Assembly (NCBI GenBank): GCA_016758965.1
Contig: JAEPRB010000008.1
Coordinates: forward strand, 124,001 to 188,000
DNA length: 64,000 nt
Source of the DNA: Circinella minor
Taxonomy: Eukaryota > Mucoromycota > Mucoromycetes > Mucorales > Lichtheimiaceae
Reading direction: 5' to 3'
The notes below the pieces were generated by a model. The model saw nothing but the letters and a program-made list of their open reading frames with translations, was not told the origin of the DNA and ran no database searches. Positions 59,422-64,000 of the stretch are shown in pieces (the stretch's first letter is position 1; every line of letters begins with the position of its first letter). The translations under genes were made by a program, and so were the position numbers.

Positions 59422-61568
59422 ATGGCTGATTTTGCTGATTCCCTTATCAAAAATCTTGGCCTTCATGCTGCCCCACGGTTATCAACAACAATCAATTTAT
59501 CCGATAAATTTGGTCAACTAGGCGAAACTTTACGTTATGCACGAACTTCTTTATCACTTACATCTTTAAGTCAAGCATTGATCGGCAATTCTACAACTTC
59601 TTCTAGTAATATCAGCAACAATAATAATAATAATGATGACGATGGTACTTTAACAGCAAAGAATATTTTTGAATCTGATAGTAATAATAATACAACTCCA
59701 GTAACACCACCTGCACCAGAACATGCTAAAGGACGTTTGTCTATCAACTTGACAGAAGCTCGTAATCTTTCTGTCAACGATCCAACAAAAGCTGATATAT
59801 ATTGTCTTGTTCAATATGATAAGAATGTTGTTTCTACTAATGACGAAGTAACCTATGACGACAAAGACAACAACAATGGTAGTAACCTTGGTAACAACAA
59901 CAAACGAGCACCACCCACAGCAAGTATACCCATTCCAAATGCTTCACAACGTCACCATGTCGATGTATTTCAACTTGCCATGGAAATGAGTTGTCCTAAA
60001 TGGCGTTATAATGCTACTTTGTAAGTAAATATTATAATTTTTTTTTCTACAGGCATAGTTGGGAGGCAAAAGAATATTTTTTTTTTTGACACAGTTCTAT
60101 ATTTGGAATAGCGACGTGTGCAACGACAGTGATGAACTGATTGTACACATTTACGATCGTGGCAATCGTTTGCCCAATGGTGATGACCGATTTTTGGGTA
60201 TGGTAACTATTAAACCCTCTTTAGTTCCAAAAAAAATGTGTGATCAATGGCATCGGCTTGTACCACGAGCAGATGAAGCTTCCCAAGCTTATGATGGCAA
60301 AGTTACTGGAGAATTACGATTACAAACGGAGTATATCACTGTTGGACCTGTAAGTTTTTTTTGTTATCTTAATATTATTCTTCGGATTAAAATTCACCGA
60401 GTTTGCCACTAATCTATTTTTATATATTAAACATTTATAGACAAAATTAACCCCAGAAGCATTCCATATTATTCGATTACTTGGTTATGGTTCATTTGGA
60501 AAAGTTTATCAAGTTGTGAAACATGATAGCAAACGTACTTATGCTATGAAAGTATTATCCAAAAAACTATTAATTGCACAGAATGAAGTAACACATACGA
60601 TTGCTGAACGTAATGTAATGATTCGAACAATATCCAACCCATTTATTGTCACACTCAAATTCAGTTTCCAGACTACCGATCATTTGTTCCTTGTTATGGA
60701 TTATGTTCCTGGTGGTGAACTTTTCTCCTATTTACAACGAGAACAATATTTTAATGAAGATCGAGCCCGATTCTATGTTGCCGAAATTGTCTGTGCACTT
60801 GAACATATTCATACCCATCAAGTTGTCTACCGTGACTTGAAACCTGAAAATATTTTATTGGATGCCCAAGGTCATGTTGCATTGACTGACTTTGGCCTTT
60901 GTAAAGAACTCAAACGTGATAACGAAACCACTACGACATTTTGTGGCACATCAGAATATCTTGCACCCGAAATGGTGCTTCAACAACCTTATACACAAGC
61001 TGTGGATTGGTGGAGTCTTGGTATCCTACTTTACGAGTTACTTGTTGGAGATGCTCCTTTTCATTCTGTTCATTTGGATGTACTTTATCGAAAGATTTGT
61101 AAAGCACCTCTCAAGTTTCCTACACGACCTCAAATATCATCCGACGCAATAGATTTAATCGGGAAATTATTGGATAGAAATCCAGAAACTCGTCCTGGTG
61201 CTATTCAAGTTAAATCACATCCATTCTTTAAAAATATTCAATGGGATTTAATTGCAACAAAACAAGTCAGACCCCCTTTCAAACCTGTTCTTGCAAATCA
61301 ACGTCAGCAACAACAATCATCGCTTCATCCTTATTCATCAACAACAGCAACAACATCTATGAAACAGCCACCATCATTTATTGCGGTACGAAAAAATGCT
61401 GCAAGGGGATCTTCACCATTAAGTTCATCCAATCAATCGGCATTCAGAGGATTCAGTTACGTTCGTGATCATGATACGGCTAGTATTGCCAGTAGTCGGC
61501 GAACAGTTGCTTCATCATTATTCTCAGATGAAGAAGATGATGATGATCTTTGGAGAGATATTATATAA
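59422..61568 (+). CDS. SCH9: SCH9/S6K-type AGC protein kinase with C2-like region
   Basis: Exons 59422-60020, 60112-60349 and 60441-61568 give 654 residues. The N-terminal half has an Asn/Ser-rich linker then a C2-like domain (about 110-265: 'GRLSINLTEARNLSVNDPTK', 'DELIVHIYDRGNRLPNGDDR', 'FLGMVTIKPS'). The kinase domain starts near residue 288: 'LLGYGSFGKVYQV', 'YAMKVLSKKLL', 'VTHTIAERNVM', 'YRDLKPENILLD', 'LTDFGLCKEL' and the activation loop 'TTTFCGTSEYLAPE' with its PDK1-type Thr. The C-terminal tail contains the hydrophobic motif FRGFSYV (about 614-620), a TORC-type site. C2 plus AGC kinase with 'AMKVLSKK' and 'HTIAERN' is the arrangement of yeast Sch9, the functional S6 kinase downstream of TORC1 and nutrient sensing. 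It lies in tandem behind the CDK-like kinase. Confidence 0.92.
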
Positions 61569-62311
61569 AAAAAAAAAGGAAAGAAGTATTCTTGTTTTTT
61601 TTTTTTTTTTGTAATATGTATAGTTTTGATCTTATTCATTTTAACGTCACTTTTTCATTCATTTATTATATCTTTCTCTCTTCCATGTATATATGTTTGT
61701 TTGTTTTTATCATTTTTTTTTTGTTTTCAACGTTTATATGAAACATGATACCACCTACCTAAGAGGATCCTTTTTTTTTTTATTTTATGTTCTTTCTATT
61801 TTTTTTCGTTTTTTTTTTTTTGACCAACTTTTTATTTTGAATCATATGTAAAGAATAATAAAAAAGCGTCTTATAAACTAATTATGAAAATTAGTATTGT
61901 TATTTTATTGTTGTGCTTACAATGATGATAATAGAGTTATTTCTTGGATAATAAAAGAAAAAAGAGTAAAATATTAATTTTAATTTTAGTTTTAATTTTA
62001 TAATAGCATAGATTGGAATTATAGATAACATTGTTATATCACAATATATAATTTTTTTTAAATAAAATAAGTGTGCGAATGGGTGTGAATGTATTGTGTA
62101 CTATGTTATAAGAGCGTATAAATAAGTGTGTAAAAAAAAAAAGTAGTTATAATAGTATAGGAAGGAAATAAAATAAAGTTGGGAAAGCGAATCTTGTGGT
62201 TTTTTTTTTTTTTTTTTCATGGGAAAGTGTGGGTGGGTATGTAAATGGATAATGATGCTTTTTTTTTTTTCTTCTTTTTTTCTTCGGTGGATAATTTTGG
62301 ATATCATTTTT
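61569..62311. other. convergent spacer, SCH9 and methyltransferase
   Basis: About 740 bases of AT-rich 3' flank shared by two convergent genes, dominated by poly-T runs. No gene was recognised. Confidence 0.55.
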
Positions 62312-63516
62312 CTAAGTTGATTCTTCAATAGGTTTTTGTGCAAAAGTTATACCGTAAGACCACATAGCATCTGGCTTTTGTACCATTTCTGCACCGAGTT
62401 TCTTAACAAATGCAGGCCAATCTGCAGTAGAAACATCCAATGCTTTTGATAAAATAGGTTCAGCGTGTGTAAAGATAGTGCAAATATCATGAACAAATTC
62501 TCGTGACACTGGATCTGGTTTGCCTATATATAATATATTTTGTAATTGCTTAATTCGTTTCATCTTATATAATAACCATATCTTTGTTAGTAGTGTAATA
62601 AGCTTACCAAGGAAAATGTCTTTAAGTTCGTAGTGAAGAATATTAAAATTGCATTGAGCCATAATCTTATCCATTTTTTTAGAAACAAATGGTTCTTGGT
62701 TTCGTTCATACATCATATCAATAACTTAATAATATAGAAATGGTATCGTTTCTTTAGTATATGAATTTACTATCGTGATAAACTTTGTATGGATTATTAC
62801 TAAACTACTCATTTTACTTACATGCTTTTCCTGCTTTGTTAACAAACTCATTTCCTTTTTCCTGTTATATAGACAGCTATTAATAAGAATGACTTTACAA
62901 TTTTTTTTTTTTTTGCCTTTAAGGAAAGTTATATAAATTGGATGAGACTTACAAGCATACCAGCCTCGACAGATTGAACACATCCACCTGGTTTCAAGAT
63001 ACGACGAACTTCATGCCACATAGGTTCCCATTGGTCTGCTTTCATACCGACAAGCATTAAACGAACATAAACAAAATCAAATGAATTATCTGGGAAAGGT
63101 AAACCTTCAAATACATTAGCAACTTTGAAATTGACATTGGGAGGTTTAATTTCTTGAGGGAATACATCAACCATATCAACTATATAGATAAATATGTATT
63201 AGTTTAAAAATTGAGGTAAATGAAATTATTATGATAGTAAAAAAAAAAAAAAAACAATAACATTAATTACCTCCAATACATTCAGCGGATGGATATTCCG
63301 TTGCAAAATCCTGTCGTGGAACCATTAAAAAAAAATTTCATCCAAAAAATATTAGTGTCAGCCACGTTTTTTTTTCCATGACATCTTTTTGTCTTACCAG
63401 TGACCAAGTTCCATTCCCACAACCCAGGTCTAGTACTTTTGCACCTTCATTCAATGGTGTGGGGATATATTCAATAAATTCTTTCACAACATTTCTATAT
63501 TATTATTAAATAGATA

Positions 63517-63551
<35 letters not shown>

Positions 63552-63981
63552 GAGAAGTACTTTTTTTATAACTCCCGTCTATATTAATCTATTGTCTTCT
63601 TTTTTTTTACCCTTCTAAAAATGATTTTAAAGCAAAATGTTGCTATATAAAAAAAAATAATGTTATTATCAATAACAGTTAATTAGATTACTATTACATT
63701 AAAAAACACTATTTATCAATTTGTTTCATTAAAATACATACACCAATAAGTCTATCCATTTCTTCATCATGACTAGGAAACCAATACGTTGAATTAGCGA
63801 CCTGATGCATACGACGTTTCGTGCTGGACTGACTAGAAATTGTTCCTTCATCATAATGTTCTCGTAGTTTCGTAGAATTAATTGTACCCGTGGTATTACT
63901 TGAAGTTGACAAGGAACCGACAGGAGTATTAGACCGTGATGATGGTGTTGATTTTCGTTTTGAAGATAATTTATTACCCAT
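62312..63981 (-). CDS. SAM-dependent methyltransferase with N-myristoylation signal
   Basis: Eight exons (63981-63742, 63642-63611, 63494-63398, 63310-63271, 63179-62953, 62861-62822, 62724-62608, 62523-62312) give 334 residues in one frame. The class I methyltransferase fold shows motif I 'KVLDLGCGNGTWSLDFA', the acidic ribose-binding end 'CIGVDMVDVFP', motif 'NVFEGLPFPDNSFDFVYVRLML' and 'EVRRILKPGGCVQSVEAGM'. This matches the general fungal Methyltransf_25-type family; the substrate is unknown. The N-terminus MGNKLSSKRKS fits the N-myristoylation consensus (Gly-2, Ser-6) followed by basic residues, so membrane tethering is likely. A Ser/Thr-rich stretch precedes 'ANSTYWFPSHDEEMDRL'. Exons of 32 and 40 bases are unusually small. 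The 5' flank is only 19 bases inside the window. Confidence 0.9.
63515..63548. repeat. (AT)n microsatellite in methyltransferase intron
   Basis: An uninterrupted (TA)n run of about 15 units lies in the intron between exons 2 and 3 of the methyltransferase gene. A similar run sits in intron 2 of the CDK-like kinase (about 58039-58062, followed by GT repeats). Confidence 0.8.
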
Positions 63982-64000
63982 TGTTATTGACACGTTTCTC

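Overview
The window is nuclear DNA from an early-diverging fungus, most probably Mucoromycota (Mucorales-like). Supporting signs are very AT-rich spacers, small GT-AG introns with GTAAGT/GTATGT/GTACGT donors, a CotH-family spore-coat kinase, a chitin deacetylase with a GPI-type tail, a protein resembling 'macrophage activating glycoprotein', a CP2/grainyhead factor and a cobalamin-trafficking gene (MMADHC) that most Dikarya lack. The species cannot be named from the sequence alone. Exon structures below were worked out by hand; for every multi-exon gene that is complete in the window the summed exons form an open frame.

Left part (1-22 kb): a Sel1-repeat gene running off the left edge (-), the mitochondrial methylcrotonoyl-CoA carboxylase biotin subunit (-), a 4.2-kb empty spacer, a secreted CotH kinase (+), a 3.4-kb spacer with a pogo-like non-autonomous DNA transposon, then a tight group of housekeeping genes: ETF beta (+), DPH7 (+), MMADHC (-), RPS6 (-) and AP-2 sigma (-).

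Middle (22-46 kb): a spacer with a second short terminal-inverted-repeat element, a ten-exon cytochrome P450 (-), a CP2/grainyhead transcription factor (-), and a 10.6-kb gene desert separating it from a divergent single-exon zinc-finger factor (+). The desert contains T-tract/A-tract palindromes and a possible LINE reverse-transcriptase scrap.

Right part (46-64 kb): SAICAR synthase ADE1 (-), a secreted Ser-rich GPI-type glycoprotein (+), chitin deacetylase (-) sharing a 442-bp divergent promoter with a Cak1/CDK-like kinase (+), a SCH9/S6K-type kinase with a C2 region (+), and a methyltransferase with an N-myristoylation signal (-).

Functional threads: MCC alpha and ETF beta both serve leucine breakdown, and MMADHC serves cobalamin-dependent methylmalonyl-CoA and methionine metabolism. 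SCH9 and RPS6 both belong to TOR output. CotH, the glycoprotein and chitin deacetylase are spore/cell-wall proteins. No tRNA, rRNA, CRISPR array or intact transposase gene was recognised.
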